This document shows positions 1-6,010 of a stretch of DNA of 22,973 nt, piece by piece (the first letter of the stretch is position 1; each line of letters begins with the position of its first letter). This DNA comes from a bacterium (GTDB taxonomy: Bacteria; Patescibacteriota; Minisyncoccia; Minisyncoccales; GCA-002788555): contig JAGGUF010000003.1 of the NCBI GenBank assembly GCA_021158595.1, forward strand, positions 1 through 22,973. Direction: 5' to 3'. A model generated the notes under the pieces. That model did no database searches. It saw only the letters and a list, made by a program, of their open reading frames with translations, and was not told the origin of the DNA. The position numbers and the translations under genes were made by a program.

Positions 1-107
1 CCTCAATATCCTCCCTCTCCCTGTGGGAGGGGGAGGATAAAGGTGGGGTCCTTCCCCCAATCCTCCCCCTTCCCTTTGGGAAGGGGGAGGATACAGGTGG
101 GGGATAG
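1..107. repeat. GC-rich palindromic element, cluster A1 (two palindromes)
   Basis: Two perfect or near-perfect palindromes of C/T-rich arms followed by G/A-rich arms (about 9-40 and 64-93), joined by a linker that is itself partly self-complementary (GGTGGGG / CCCCCA). The unit is ATCCTCCCCCTCCC facing GGGAGGGGGAGGAT, with outer arms CCCCCACCT / AGGTGGGGG. The same unit recurs at 1324-1627, 12768-12830, 14203-14312 and 16482-16541. The base composition contrasts sharply with the AT-rich surroundings. No U-tract follows, so this is not a classic terminator. The left end is cut by the window edge. Function unknown. Confidence 0.85.
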
Positions 108-170
108 GAATTTTCCTCCTTCCTCCTTCCTACTTCACCTCTTATGTGGGGAAGGGAATTAGTTTTTATC

Positions 171-232
171 TTTACGCTGTAGTTTTGCGCTTAAATTTTT
201 GTTTTGAGATTTGAGATTTTAATTCGTAATTT
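171..232. repeat. Low-complexity repeat pair (AAGCGCAAAGCG family plus TTTGAGATTTGAGATTT family), left copy
   Basis: Reading on the minus strand, a B-type block (AATCTCAAATCTCAAAA) is followed by TTTAAGCGCAAA and an AGCGTAAAG remnant. The same two blocks occur in the opposite orientation at 1245-1318, just after the pilin-like gene, and separately around 9886-10176. The two copies therefore form inverted flanks of the 241-1221 gene pair. Confidence 0.65.
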
Positions 233-240
233 AAAATTAT

Positions 241-789
241 ATGGTAATTCTTCCACCAGGAACAGGAGGATTTCTAAATCCTCAAAAAATTGTAGATGAG
301 ATTGGAGTTGTAGAACAAGGAATGAAAATCGCTGATTTTGGTTGTGGCCATGGCTATTTTAGTTTACCGTTAGCAAAAAAGGTGGGTGATAATGGAATGG
401 TTTTTGCTCTTGATGTTTTTTCCAAGGCTTTAGAAGCGGTTAGTTCTCGGATGAGACTTGAGGGAGTGCAAAATATTGAGACCAAAAGATGCAATCTTGA
501 GAAAGAAGGGGGTTCTGGACTTTTGGACGAAAGTTGTGATCTTGTTTGGATGGCGAACCTTTTGTTTCAAACAGAAGAGGATGAAACAGTGGTAAGAGAG
601 GCTAAAAGGGTTTTAAAGAAGGGAGGGAGATTGGTTTTTATTGATTGGAAGCCAGGAGTTCCTTTGGGCCCTCAAGGAAAAAGAATACCTCAGGAAGAGG
701 TGAGAAGACTTTTTGAGAAGGAGGGCTTTTCTTTTGAAAAAGAGTTTCCCACTGACAATTATCATTATGGCTTGATCTTTAAGAAATAG
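241..789 (+). CDS. Class I SAM-dependent methyltransferase
   Basis: This 182-residue protein has the Rossmann-like methyltransferase fold. The glycine-rich SAM-binding motif I is at residues 31-40 (ADFGCGHGYF), and an acidic residue after strand beta-2 sits in FALDVF (D58). Later come DLVWMANLLF (motif II region) and VLKKGGRLVFIDW (motif III region), as in the UbiE/Methyltransf_11/31 group. Length matches a single-domain enzyme with no substrate-recognition extension, so the substrate (small molecule, protein or RNA) cannot be read from the sequence. The ATG at 241 has no Shine-Dalgarno site. The gene lies 9 bases before the pilin-like gene and is probably co-transcribed with it. The family call is firm; the substrate is unknown. 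Confidence 0.85.
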   Translation: MVILPPGTGGFLNPQKIVDEIGVVEQGMKIADFGCGHGYFSLPLAKKVGDNGMVFALDVFSKALEAVSSRMRLEGVQNIETKRCNLEKEGGSGLLDESCDLVWMANLLFQTEEDETVVREAKRVLKKGGRLVFIDWKPGVPLGPQGKRIPQEEVRRLFEKEGFSFEKEFPTDNYHYGLIFKK

Positions 790-798
790 AAATAATAT

Positions 799-1221
799 AT
801 GAGAAAAATTTTAGCAATATTGTTAGGTTCATCTGTTCTTTTGTTTTTTGGAATAGATTTTGTCCTGGCAGCAGGAGGTGTTTGTGATCCTTGCAACACT
901 TCTACAGATTGTAATACCGGTGCCGGTTTACAATGTATAAATGGAGTGTGTCAGGATCCAAGTAATATTGTTGTTTGCAATCCTACTCATTATAAAAATA
1001 TTCTTGATGTAATTGCTGCTATTGCCAACTTAATTTTTTGGATTGCGGTTGCAATTGTTCCTTTGATGATAATAATTGGTAGCATAATGTTTCTTACTGC
1101 TGGAGGAGATTCAATGAAGGTAACAAAAGCAAAGAGTCTTCTTTTCTGGGCTATGGTTGGTTTGGGAGTTCTTTTGCTTTCCAAAGCCATCGCCGCCTTG
1201 ATCGAAGGAATATTAAAATGA
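799..1221 (+). CDS. Cysteine-rich VirB2/TrbC-like two-helix membrane protein (pilin-like)
   Basis: This 140-residue protein starts with a hydrophobic signal sequence (residues 4-24, likely cut after LAA). An exported loop follows with six cysteines (C29, C32, C38, C46, C51, C60) that could form three disulfides. It then has two membrane helices (about 68-101 and 113-136) joined by a short polar, Lys-containing turn (GGDSMKVTKAKS). Signal peptide plus paired C-terminal helices is the VirB2/TrbC pilin layout, and such genes are frequent in Patescibacteria, often beside type IV pilus genes. The knottin-like Cys insert ahead of the helices is the unusual part. No conjugation or type IV secretion gene is visible nearby, so a pilin role is inferred only; a surface anchor or small channel is equally possible. 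Confidence 0.7.
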   Translation: MRKILAILLGSSVLLFFGIDFVLAAGGVCDPCNTSTDCNTGAGLQCINGVCQDPSNIVVCNPTHYKNILDVIAAIANLIFWIAVAIVPLMIIIGSIMFLTAGGDSMKVTKAKSLLFWAMVGLGVLLLSKAIAALIEGILK

Positions 1222-1244
1222 TAATATATAGGGGGAGGAGAAAC

Positions 1245-1318
1245 TAATCTCAAATCTCAAAATTCAAAATTATTTTTAAGCGCAAAGCGTAAAGCGTGAA
1301 GCGTGAAGCGTGAAGCGG
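1245..1318. repeat. Low-complexity repeat pair, right inverted copy
   Basis: A TCTCAAATCTCAAAATTCAAAATT block is followed by a TTTAAGCGCAAAGCG block extended by tandem (A/G)AGCGTGA heptamers. It is the inverted counterpart of 171-232. The identical core TTTTGAGATTTGAGATT and the GCGCTTAAA start are shared by both copies. Confidence 0.7.
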
Positions 1319-1323
1319 AAAAA

Positions 1324-1627
1324 TCCCTCTCCCACCTGATCCTCCCCCTTTTTAAGGGGGAGGAACACAAGGAGGGGGTTAATTGAGGAAGAAAATTCCT
1401 ATCCCCCACCTTAGTCCTCCCCCTTCCCAAAGGGAAGGGGGAGGATTGGGGGAGGAGCCCCACCTATATTCTCCTCCTCCCTCTGGGAGGGGGAGGATTT
1501 GGGGAGGTAATCCTCTCCTTTTTCTAAGGGGGGATATGGAAGGGATCTTCTCTTTTTTAAGGGGAGGTTACAGAGGGAATCCTCCCCCTCCCTCTGGGAG
1601 GGGGAGGATATAGGTGGGGGAGGGAAA
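1324..1627. repeat. GC-rich palindromic element, cluster A2 (six palindromes in tandem)
   Basis: Six palindromes follow one another: 1341-1363 (10-bp arms, loop TTT), 1415-1445 (14-bp arms, loop AAA), about 1470-1497, two degenerate ones near 1509-1535 and 1543-1570, and an intact one at about 1579-1610. Linkers vary in length and carry the outer CCCCCACCT / AGGTGGGGG arms. The right flank (AGGGAAATCTTCCTCT, then TTTTATTCTGCATTCAACC at 1650-1668) recurs beside cluster A5. This fills most of the 582-base gap between 1221 and 1804. The remainder (1669-1803) is AT-rich with no gene I can support. Open frames inside the block are products of the repeat. Confidence 0.85.
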
Positions 1628-1803
1628 TCTTCCTCTGTGAGTTGTCAACTTTTATTCTGCATTCAACCTTTAACTTCTAAAATTTTCTGGTCATTTAATA
1701 ATGGCTCTCCTAATGGTTTGGCCCAAAAGAAAAAAATATCGGAATTAATTTTTTTATTGCTTTTTTGCGGTGACCGATTTTGATTTCTTCATCAAGGCCC
1801 AAT

Positions 1804-2106
1804 TTATTTTAAACTGCCTTCAATGATCTTTTTGATTCTTTCAGCTTCTTCCTCAACAACTTTTCCATTGTATTCGCCGGCGTGGGCTGGTGCGCCTTTG
1901 TAAATCGGGGCTTTCTGATCCAAATGCAAATTGAAAATATATTTTTGGTCTTTAATTTTCAAAAATAAGTGAAAGCGAGGAAAACCTTTTGGGGGTCTAA
2001 CAAACTCAAGTTCAGATTTTACAGTTTTTCTTAAAAAGAAATAGCCGGTTCTTCTCATTAAGTTATAAATATTTTCTTTCAAAGTTCCTTCAATTTCAAA
2101 TTTCAT
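1804..2106 (-). CDS. Small conserved hypothetical protein
   Basis: Counted from the ATG at 2106, the protein has 100 residues. The frame stays open to a TTG at 2148, but there is no Shine-Dalgarno site and the ATG opens a sensible domain (MKFEIEGTLKENIYNLMRRT). The middle has alternating hydrophobic strands (PRFHLFLKI, YIFNLHLDQK). A His/Gly-rich turn with APAHAGEYNG follows, then a charged C-terminal helix (VVEEEAERIKKIIEG). From memory, proteins with this NLHLDQ...HAGEY pattern are widespread as uncharacterised proteins in candidate-phyla genomes; no function is known to me. It is soluble, with no signal peptide or membrane segment. Confidence 0.6.
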   Translation of the reverse strand: MKFEIEGTLKENIYNLMRRTGYFFLRKTVKSELEFVRPPKGFPRFHLFLKIKDQKYIFNLHLDQKAPIYKGAPAHAGEYNGKVVEEEAERIKKIIEGSLK

Positions 2107-2281
2107 ATTTGAAACAAAAATTTTTGCCAATTTAGTGTAAAATTTCAATTTGATAAATTTCGCCGATAATTTTTTAAATTTGAGTAACTTTTCTTAAATA
2201 ATCAACACATCATAGGAAATCACTCCTTCTGGTTTGTAGTTTGTCAATTAAAATGAGCCTTCCTTTCACATTTTTCTGAAT

Positions 2282-2818
2282 TTATCCTGGAAAATTAGTT
2301 TTTTCCATTAACCTCATAATAGTTTCTTTTATTTTTTGAGGATTTGGTAAGTCGCGAAAAGTAAATTTGACTAAAGCGCCGGCAGTTTGGATTTCTAAAT
2401 CTCCAAAATTTAAAAAAGTAGGAAAAAAACCTTTAATGTTGAGGGAGAGATCTTGAATCCTCTCTAATTTCACTGTCGCACTTTCATAATTAAAAAATCC
2501 TTTTTGCTCAATTCTGATTATTCTTTTATTGGTTACAATCATTGCTGTTAAAAGATAAATCATTAGATTGTAAATAAACAAAAGCCACAAAATTAAAAAA
2601 TAAATCATGGTTAAAAACCAAAAGAGAGAGGAAAATAAAGGATACCAGTTAAAATTTTTAATAAAAAAGTAAATCAAAAACGGCAAAAGGGCTAACAAAA
2701 AAATAAAGAAAATCGGCAGAGTTAAAACAAACCAATGTCTCCTGATGAGTAAAATGGTTTCTTCTCTGGGCAATTGGCCCTTAAAGGTTTTTTGGGAAAC
2801 AAAAAGCGAAAAAGCCAT
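2282..2818 (-). CDS. PH-like (bPH2/YdbT-type) domain membrane protein
   Basis: This 178-residue protein counts from the ATG at 2818. A TTG five codons earlier (2833) would overlap the upstream gene by 11 bases and is less likely. A short cytosolic start ending in RRHWFVL leads into two long membrane hairpin helices (about residues 27-52 and 63-90). A bacterial PH-like beta domain follows, starting TNKRIIRIEQKGFFNYES and containing LERIQDL and GDLEIQTAG, the characteristic strands of this family. These proteins are membrane-associated with no catalytic activity, and their role is unclear. The gene follows the two-helix protein gene by 4 bases, so the two form an operon and may form a complex. 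Confidence 0.75.
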   Translation of the reverse strand: MAFSLFVSQKTFKGQLPREETILLIRRHWFVLTLPIFFIFLLALLPFLIYFFIKNFNWYPLFSSLFWFLTMIYFLILWLLFIYNLMIYLLTAMIVTNKRIIRIEQKGFFNYESATVKLERIQDLSLNIKGFFPTFLNFGDLEIQTAGALVKFTFRDLPNPQKIKETIMRLMEKTNFPG

Positions 2819-2822
2819 AATC

Positions 2823-3038
2823 TTAAAATCCAATAAATTTTAAAATTTCTTTCCAATTAACCTGGCTAAAATATATCACAGTTAAAATTAAAAGAATCAT
2901 CGAGCCCAAAAACACATAAAGTGAGGCTGATTTTGGTTCTTTCCCAACTCCAAACCGAACCAAGTGATAAATGGTTAAAAAGACAAACCACAAATAAACT
3001 GTCAGAACTACAAAAAGAAAAATCAAAACAAATTTCAT
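2823..3038 (-). CDS. Small two-helix membrane protein
   Basis: The protein has 71 residues and two predicted membrane helices (about 3-27 and 42-60), separated by a short basic/acidic loop (RFGVGKEPKSAS). It has no cysteines and no enzyme motif. It is the first gene of a two-gene operon with the PH-like domain protein. A TATAAT box sits only 7 bases before the ATG, so the mRNA should begin at or next to the start codon. No function recognised. Confidence 0.6.
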   Translation of the reverse strand: MKFVLIFLFVVLTVYLWFVFLTIYHLVRFGVGKEPKSASLYVFLGSMILLILTVIYFSQVNWKEILKFIGF

Positions 3039-3045
3039 TTTTTAC

Positions 3046-3051
3046 ATTATA
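3046..3051 (-). promoter_or_regulatory. -10 box of the two-helix/PH-domain operon
   Basis: A perfect TATAAT on the minus strand lies 7 bases from the ATG at 3038. The usual distance from -10 box to start site puts transcription initiation at about 3039, giving a leaderless mRNA. I see no good -35 box. Confidence 0.5.
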
Positions 3052-3124
3052 AATAAATTAACCAAATTTTTAAAGCAAACTGAAAATTTAATTAAACACA
3101 GAACCATTCAAATTATAACAAATC

Positions 3125-3394
3125 TCATATTCTTTTGATTTCCTTTGCTAAATCGGCAATGGCAATGGTTCGCTCACGGGTATAGGCAGAGGAGGTGAAA
3201 ATGGTTAGACATTTATCCTCAAACATAAATAGAGGAGCATTAGGATCATGAGAACGAACTAAAACTCTTTTATTAAATCCCTCCATTAATTTTAAAAAAT
3301 AATCTCGGCCAAATTTTGGTCTACCACTAAAAATATCAATTCCTAAATCTTCACCAGGTTGAGCAACAAAATCTTCCAGCAAATCTGTATCCAT
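3125..3394 (-). pseudogene. C-terminal relic of a PPP-family (calcineurin-like) phosphatase
   Basis: The 89-codon frame matches the end of PPP-type metallophosphatases. It has FGRDYFLKLM, then VLVRSHDP (the RSH/RAH histidine metal ligand, H49), then LTIFTSSAY (equivalent to LFSAPNY) and RTIAIADL. The N-terminal motifs that carry most metal ligands (GDxHG, GDxVDRG, GNHE) are absent. The same frame continues upstream through an in-frame TAG at 3401-3403 into phosphatase-like residues (DGLNWQPEILSYEIR) and then has no start codon. This fits a decayed gene with a nonsense mutation rather than a real 89-residue protein. A sequencing error at 3401 would not rescue it, because the first half is missing. 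Confidence 0.55.
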
Positions 3395-3609
3395 TCTCGG
3401 CTACCTAATTTCATAGGATAAAATTTCTGGTTGCCAATTGAGACCGTCAAGAACACCTAATAAGGTAAAGACGATGGTTGTTTGACAATTTAAGTATAGC
3501 AAATAGTGATTTTTAAGGGAAATTGGTTTAAAATATATAAGAAATAATAATTTTTAGTAAGAACTTGAAAATCTGAGGAAAGAGGAAGTCTCGCCTTCTT
3601 TGCCTTATT

Positions 3610-4230
3610 ATGCAATTATCCTTTATGAAACAAAAGGAAAAAGAGATGGAAAAATTAAAAAAGGAATGCTTGGATTTCTGTTATAAGCATCCCTTATATC
3701 AGAAAGGGACATATCCAGTATTTGGAGAAGGACCCTTAGATGCAAAGATAATGTTGATTGGAGAGGCTCCAGGTTATCATGAGTCAATAAAAGGACGTCC
3801 CTTTTGCGGGGCGGCAGGTAAGATTTTAGATGAATTGTTAGATTTTGTAGGAATAAAAAGAAAAGATGTTTATATTACCAATCTTGTTAAACTAAGACCC
3901 TTTAATAATCGAGATCCAAAACCAGAAGAGATAAAGAGTTTTGCTCCTTATTTGAGTAAACAGATAGAGATTATAAAGCCAAAAATAATTTGCACTTTAG
4001 GAAATTATTCTACCACCTTTATCTTCCAAAAATATGGATTAGAAGATAAGTTGCAGGGTATTAGTAAAATTCACGGAAAGATTTTTGAAGTAGAGAACCT
4101 TTTCCAAAAAATAAAAATCATTCCCTTTTATCATCCGGCAGTGGCAACCTATAACCCTAATATGAAAGAAATTCTCAAAAGAGATTTTAAGGTCTTAGAA
4201 AAATTTAAAAAAGAAATAATTAAAAGTTAA
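3610..4230 (+). CDS. Family 4-like uracil-DNA glycosylase lacking the Fe-S ligands
   Basis: The enzyme removes uracil from DNA to start base excision repair. Motif A is GEAPGYHESIKGRPFCGAAG (residues 51-70), YITNLVKLRP is at 88-97, and the C-terminal FYHPAVATYNP (173-183) holds catalytic-loop His175. Family 4 enzymes carry a 4Fe-4S cluster on four cysteines. Here the third and fourth positions are Leu95 (KLRP for KCRP) and Phe111 (IKSF for ExxC), 16 residues apart as in the family. The N-terminal CxxC reads C24-x-x-H27, so only one ligand remains. The annotated start at 3610 lacks an SD. Internal ATGs at 3625 and 3646 are possible, and the last has AAAAGGAAAAAGAG before it. The fold call is firm; cluster loss is read directly from the residues. 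Confidence 0.88.
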   Translation: MQLSFMKQKEKEMEKLKKECLDFCYKHPLYQKGTYPVFGEGPLDAKIMLIGEAPGYHESIKGRPFCGAAGKILDELLDFVGIKRKDVYITNLVKLRPFNNRDPKPEEIKSFAPYLSKQIEIIKPKIICTLGNYSTTFIFQKYGLEDKLQGISKIHGKIFEVENLFQKIKIIPFYHPAVATYNPNMKEILKRDFKVLEKFKKEIIKS

Positions 4231-4248
4231 ATGTTAAGATAGTCTTTG

Positions 4249-4322
4249 TGGACTCAGGGAGATTCGAACTCCCGACCTTCGGTATGCCATACCGACGCTC
4301 TAACCAACTGAGCTATGAGCCC
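4249..4322 (-). tRNA. tRNA-Ala (anticodon GGC)
   Basis: All 74 bases fold into a cloverleaf: acceptor GGGCTCA / TGAGTCC, D-arm GCTC / GAGC, anticodon stem TCGGT / ACCGA with loop ATGGCAT, variable loop AGGTC, T-arm GGGAG / CTCCC with TTCGAAT. The anticodon GGC (4286-4288 on the plus strand) reads GCC/GCU alanine codons. The acceptor has the G3:U70 wobble, the identity mark of alanine tRNAs. The discriminator is A and the CCA end is not encoded. It lies antisense to, and between, the plus-strand glycosylase and truB genes. Confidence 0.96.
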
Positions 4323-4369
4323 CTTGAATAAATATAAATTAAAAACTTTTAAAAATCAATATTCTCTAT

Positions 4370-4391
4370 TCGGACCCTTGTCCGATTTTTT
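4370..4391 (+). terminator. Intrinsic terminator between glycosylase and truB
   Basis: Hairpin TCGGAC-CCTT-GTCCGA (6 bp) is followed by six T. It ends 20 bases before the truB ATG. It most simply stops plus-strand transcription coming through the glycosylase and across the antisense tRNA. Confidence 0.6.
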
Positions 4392-4411
4392 AAACAAGAG
4401 ATTTTAAAATT

Positions 4412-5092
4412 ATGAAAGAAGGATTTATCTTAATAGACAAACCCAAAGGAATAACCTCTCATGATGTGGTGGATAAATTGAGAGAGATTACCAAAATAAG
4501 AAAGATTGGTTATGCCGGAACCTTAGACCCTTTAGGTACTGGTCTTTTGATTTTAGGAATTGGAAGAGGGGCTACAAGAAGGCTTTCAGAATTTTTAAGA
4601 CTGGACAAGGAATATATAGCGAAATTAAGACTGGGTGCCATTTCTGATACCTTTGATAAAGAAGGAAAAATTGAATTTAAAAAGATCGAAAAGATACCTT
4701 CAAGGGAAAAGATAGGAAAGGTAATAAAGGAGTTTATTGGTCAGATTTACCAGATTCCTCCTTCTTATTCGGCAAAAAAGATCAAAGGAGAAAAGGCTTA
4801 TAATTTAGCAAGAAAAGGAAGGAAGGTAGAATTAAAACCCCAAAAGGTAAATATTTATAAAATCAAAATTTTAAGATACAAATTTCCCTATTTAGAAATC
4901 AAGGTCAATTGCTCATCAGGAACCTATATTAGATCTTTGGCTTCTGATATTGGAAAGAGATTAGGTTGCGGGGCTTTATTGGAAGAACTGAGAAGAACCA
5001 GAATTGGAAATTTTTCGGTAAAGCAGGCAAAGAAATTAGAAGAGATAAATTCGAAAAACTGGAAAAGTTTTTTAACCTCTCTTCAAGTTTGA
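4412..5092 (+). CDS. truB: tRNA pseudouridine(55) synthase TruB
   Basis: It isomerises U55 to pseudouridine in the T-loop of tRNAs. This 226-residue protein opens GFILIDKPKGITSHDVV, the standard TruB start. The catalytic motif GYAGTLDPLGTGLL is at residues 33-46 with nucleophile Asp39. The usual His before AGTLDP is Tyr34 here. Further landmarks are LDKEYIAKLRLG, the QIPPSYSAKKIKGEKAYNLAR segment, and YIRSLASDIGKRLGCGALLEELRRTRIG near the C-terminus. The protein is short because the C-terminal PUA-like domain is missing or minimal, as in many reduced genomes. It ends with TGA, showing TGA is a stop here. There is no clear SD. Confidence 0.95.
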   Translation: MKEGFILIDKPKGITSHDVVDKLREITKIRKIGYAGTLDPLGTGLLILGIGRGATRRLSEFLRLDKEYIAKLRLGAISDTFDKEGKIEFKKIEKIPSREKIGKVIKEFIGQIYQIPPSYSAKKIKGEKAYNLARKGRKVELKPQKVNIYKIKILRYKFPYLEIKVNCSSGTYIRSLASDIGKRLGCGALLEELRRTRIGNFSVKQAKKLEEINSKNWKSFLTSLQV

Positions 5093-5123
5093 CTATTTTT
5101 AAAAATGTGTTAAAAAGATAATG

Positions 5124-5186
5124 GAGGTTTTTTGTTGACAATTAGATTGGATGAGATGGAAAACCTCAAAAATATAAAGGAGGTGA
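5124..5186 (+). promoter_or_regulatory. Possible structured leader and strong RBS of pyrF
   Basis: AAAGGAGGTGA (5176-5186) is a near-perfect Shine-Dalgarno site 4 bases before the ATG, the best in the window. Upstream lie complementary segments: GAGGTTTT (5124-5131) can pair 8 bp with AAAACCTC (5160-5167), and the ACCTC of the latter can instead pair 5 bp with GAGGT of the SD (5180-5184). An additional AACCTC lies in the truB 3' end (5074-5079). This could be a translational switch, but the stems are short. Confidence 0.35.
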
Positions 5187-5190
5187 GAAG

Positions 5191-5925
5191 ATGGGAAAAA
5201 GAATAATTGTGGCGCTGGATGGGATGTCCGAAGAAAAGGCAATAGAAATCGCTGAGATGCTGAAGGGAGAGGTCTGGGGGTTTAAAGTCAACGATCTATT
5301 AGATACAATGGGACCAAGGCAATGTCTCAGAACCTTCAGAAGGTATGGGAATGTAATGGCAGATCCCAAACTCTGCGATATTCCCAATACAATGAGCAAT
5401 AGAAGCAGAGCTTATTTTGGAGATTCTGAGGAGAGAGCACAGGGATTAGTCATTGCTCCTGATATCCTTACCATAATGGCTTGTGCTGGAATTGACGGAA
5501 TGCGGGCAGTAGTAGAGCAAAGGAACGAATTTTTCTCTTACACCGAGATCGCCGCAGTGACTGTTTTGACATCAATCTCAGAAGAGGAGTGCAATCTTAT
5601 ATTTGGAGGTCCAGTCAAGTCAAAGGTCTTAGAGTTTGCCAGAACTGCTCTTATTGCAGGATGCGATGCACTCGTTTGTTCTCCTCAAGAACTAGTGTTT
5701 CTTAATCAGTTTCCAGAACTTCAAAGACTGACAAAGATTACTCCAGGAATCAGACCTGAAGGTGTCAGTGCCCAAGACCAAAAGAGGATAAATACACCTT
5801 ATCAGGCTATTCTTAACGGAGCGGATTTGTTAGTAATAGGACGAGCAATCACTCAAGCAAAGAATCCATTGGAAGCAGTTCAAACAATTAACGAGGAGAT
5901 TGCTGAGGCTGGAATAGAAAAATAA
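5191..5925 (+). CDS. pyrF: Orotidine 5'-phosphate decarboxylase
   Basis: It converts OMP to UMP, the last step of de novo UMP synthesis. The 244-residue barrel has RIIVALD at the start and GFKV with Lys32. The charged tetrad continues in DPKLCDIPNT (Asp58, Lys60, Asp63), spaced exactly as D-x-K-x-x-D in the family. TPGIRPEG and GADLLVIGRAIT (phosphate-binding) are near the end. No other pyr gene is in the window, so the source of OMP is unknown. The gene stands alone, with a strong SD before it and a strong terminator after it. It also has noticeably more balanced codon use than the AT-rich neighbours. These traits hint at a different history, possibly lateral acquisition, but that is inference. 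Confidence 0.93.
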   Translation: MGKRIIVALDGMSEEKAIEIAEMLKGEVWGFKVNDLLDTMGPRQCLRTFRRYGNVMADPKLCDIPNTMSNRSRAYFGDSEERAQGLVIAPDILTIMACAGIDGMRAVVEQRNEFFSYTEIAAVTVLTSISEEECNLIFGGPVKSKVLEFARTALIAGCDALVCSPQELVFLNQFPELQRLTKITPGIRPEGVSAQDQKRINTPYQAILNGADLLVIGRAITQAKNPLEAVQTINEEIAEAGIEK

Positions 5926-5952
5926 AGAAAGAACAAAAATAAAGGATTTTTT

Positions 5953-5976
5953 CGGGCTTTGTGCCCGCTTTTTTTT
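5953..5976 (+). terminator. Intrinsic terminator of pyrF
   Basis: CGGGC-TTTGT-GCCCG (5-bp GC stem, 5-base loop), then C and eight T, 28 bases after the pyrF stop. The rsmH promoter starts inside its T-tract. Confidence 0.85.
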
Positions 5977-6003
5977 GTAAAAAAGATGAAAAAGGATTAG
6001 AAT
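5975..6003 (+). promoter_or_regulatory. rsmH promoter
   Basis: TTGTAA (5975-5980), a 17-base spacer, then TAGAAT (5998-6003). The ATG follows 7 bases later, which predicts a leaderless mRNA starting at about 6010. Confidence 0.5.
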
Positions 6004-6010
6004 TTAAAAT

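Noticed and set aside
1257..1613. Open frames on both strands across the repeat cluster, coding Pro/Gly/Arg-rich peptides
   Set aside because: They are translations of the GC-rich palindromes; composition and repetition are unlike any protein here. The same applies to the minus-strand frame at 14154-14339.
1324..1627. CRISPR array
   Set aside because: Repeat units are palindromes with variable, related linkers rather than constant repeats with unique spacers, and no cas gene is present.
1708..1802. 30-codon minus-strand frame after the small hypothetical gene, starting TTG
   Set aside because: Too short, no start ATG, no ribosome site and no recognisable sequence; could be an old C-terminal remnant but cannot be supported.
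2107..2148. TTG start at 2148 for the small hypothetical gene
   Set aside because: There is no ribosome site, the ATG at 2106 opens a better-formed domain, and TTG is not supported by other genes here.
4412..5092. Recoded TGA (genetic code 25)
   Set aside because: truB and uvrC end at TGA exactly where their families end, and no gene contains an internal TGA.
5135..5163. pyrF promoter from TTGACA at 5135-5140
   Set aside because: At 16-18 bases downstream there is no -10-like sequence; the TATAAA nearer the gene is about 32 bases away.
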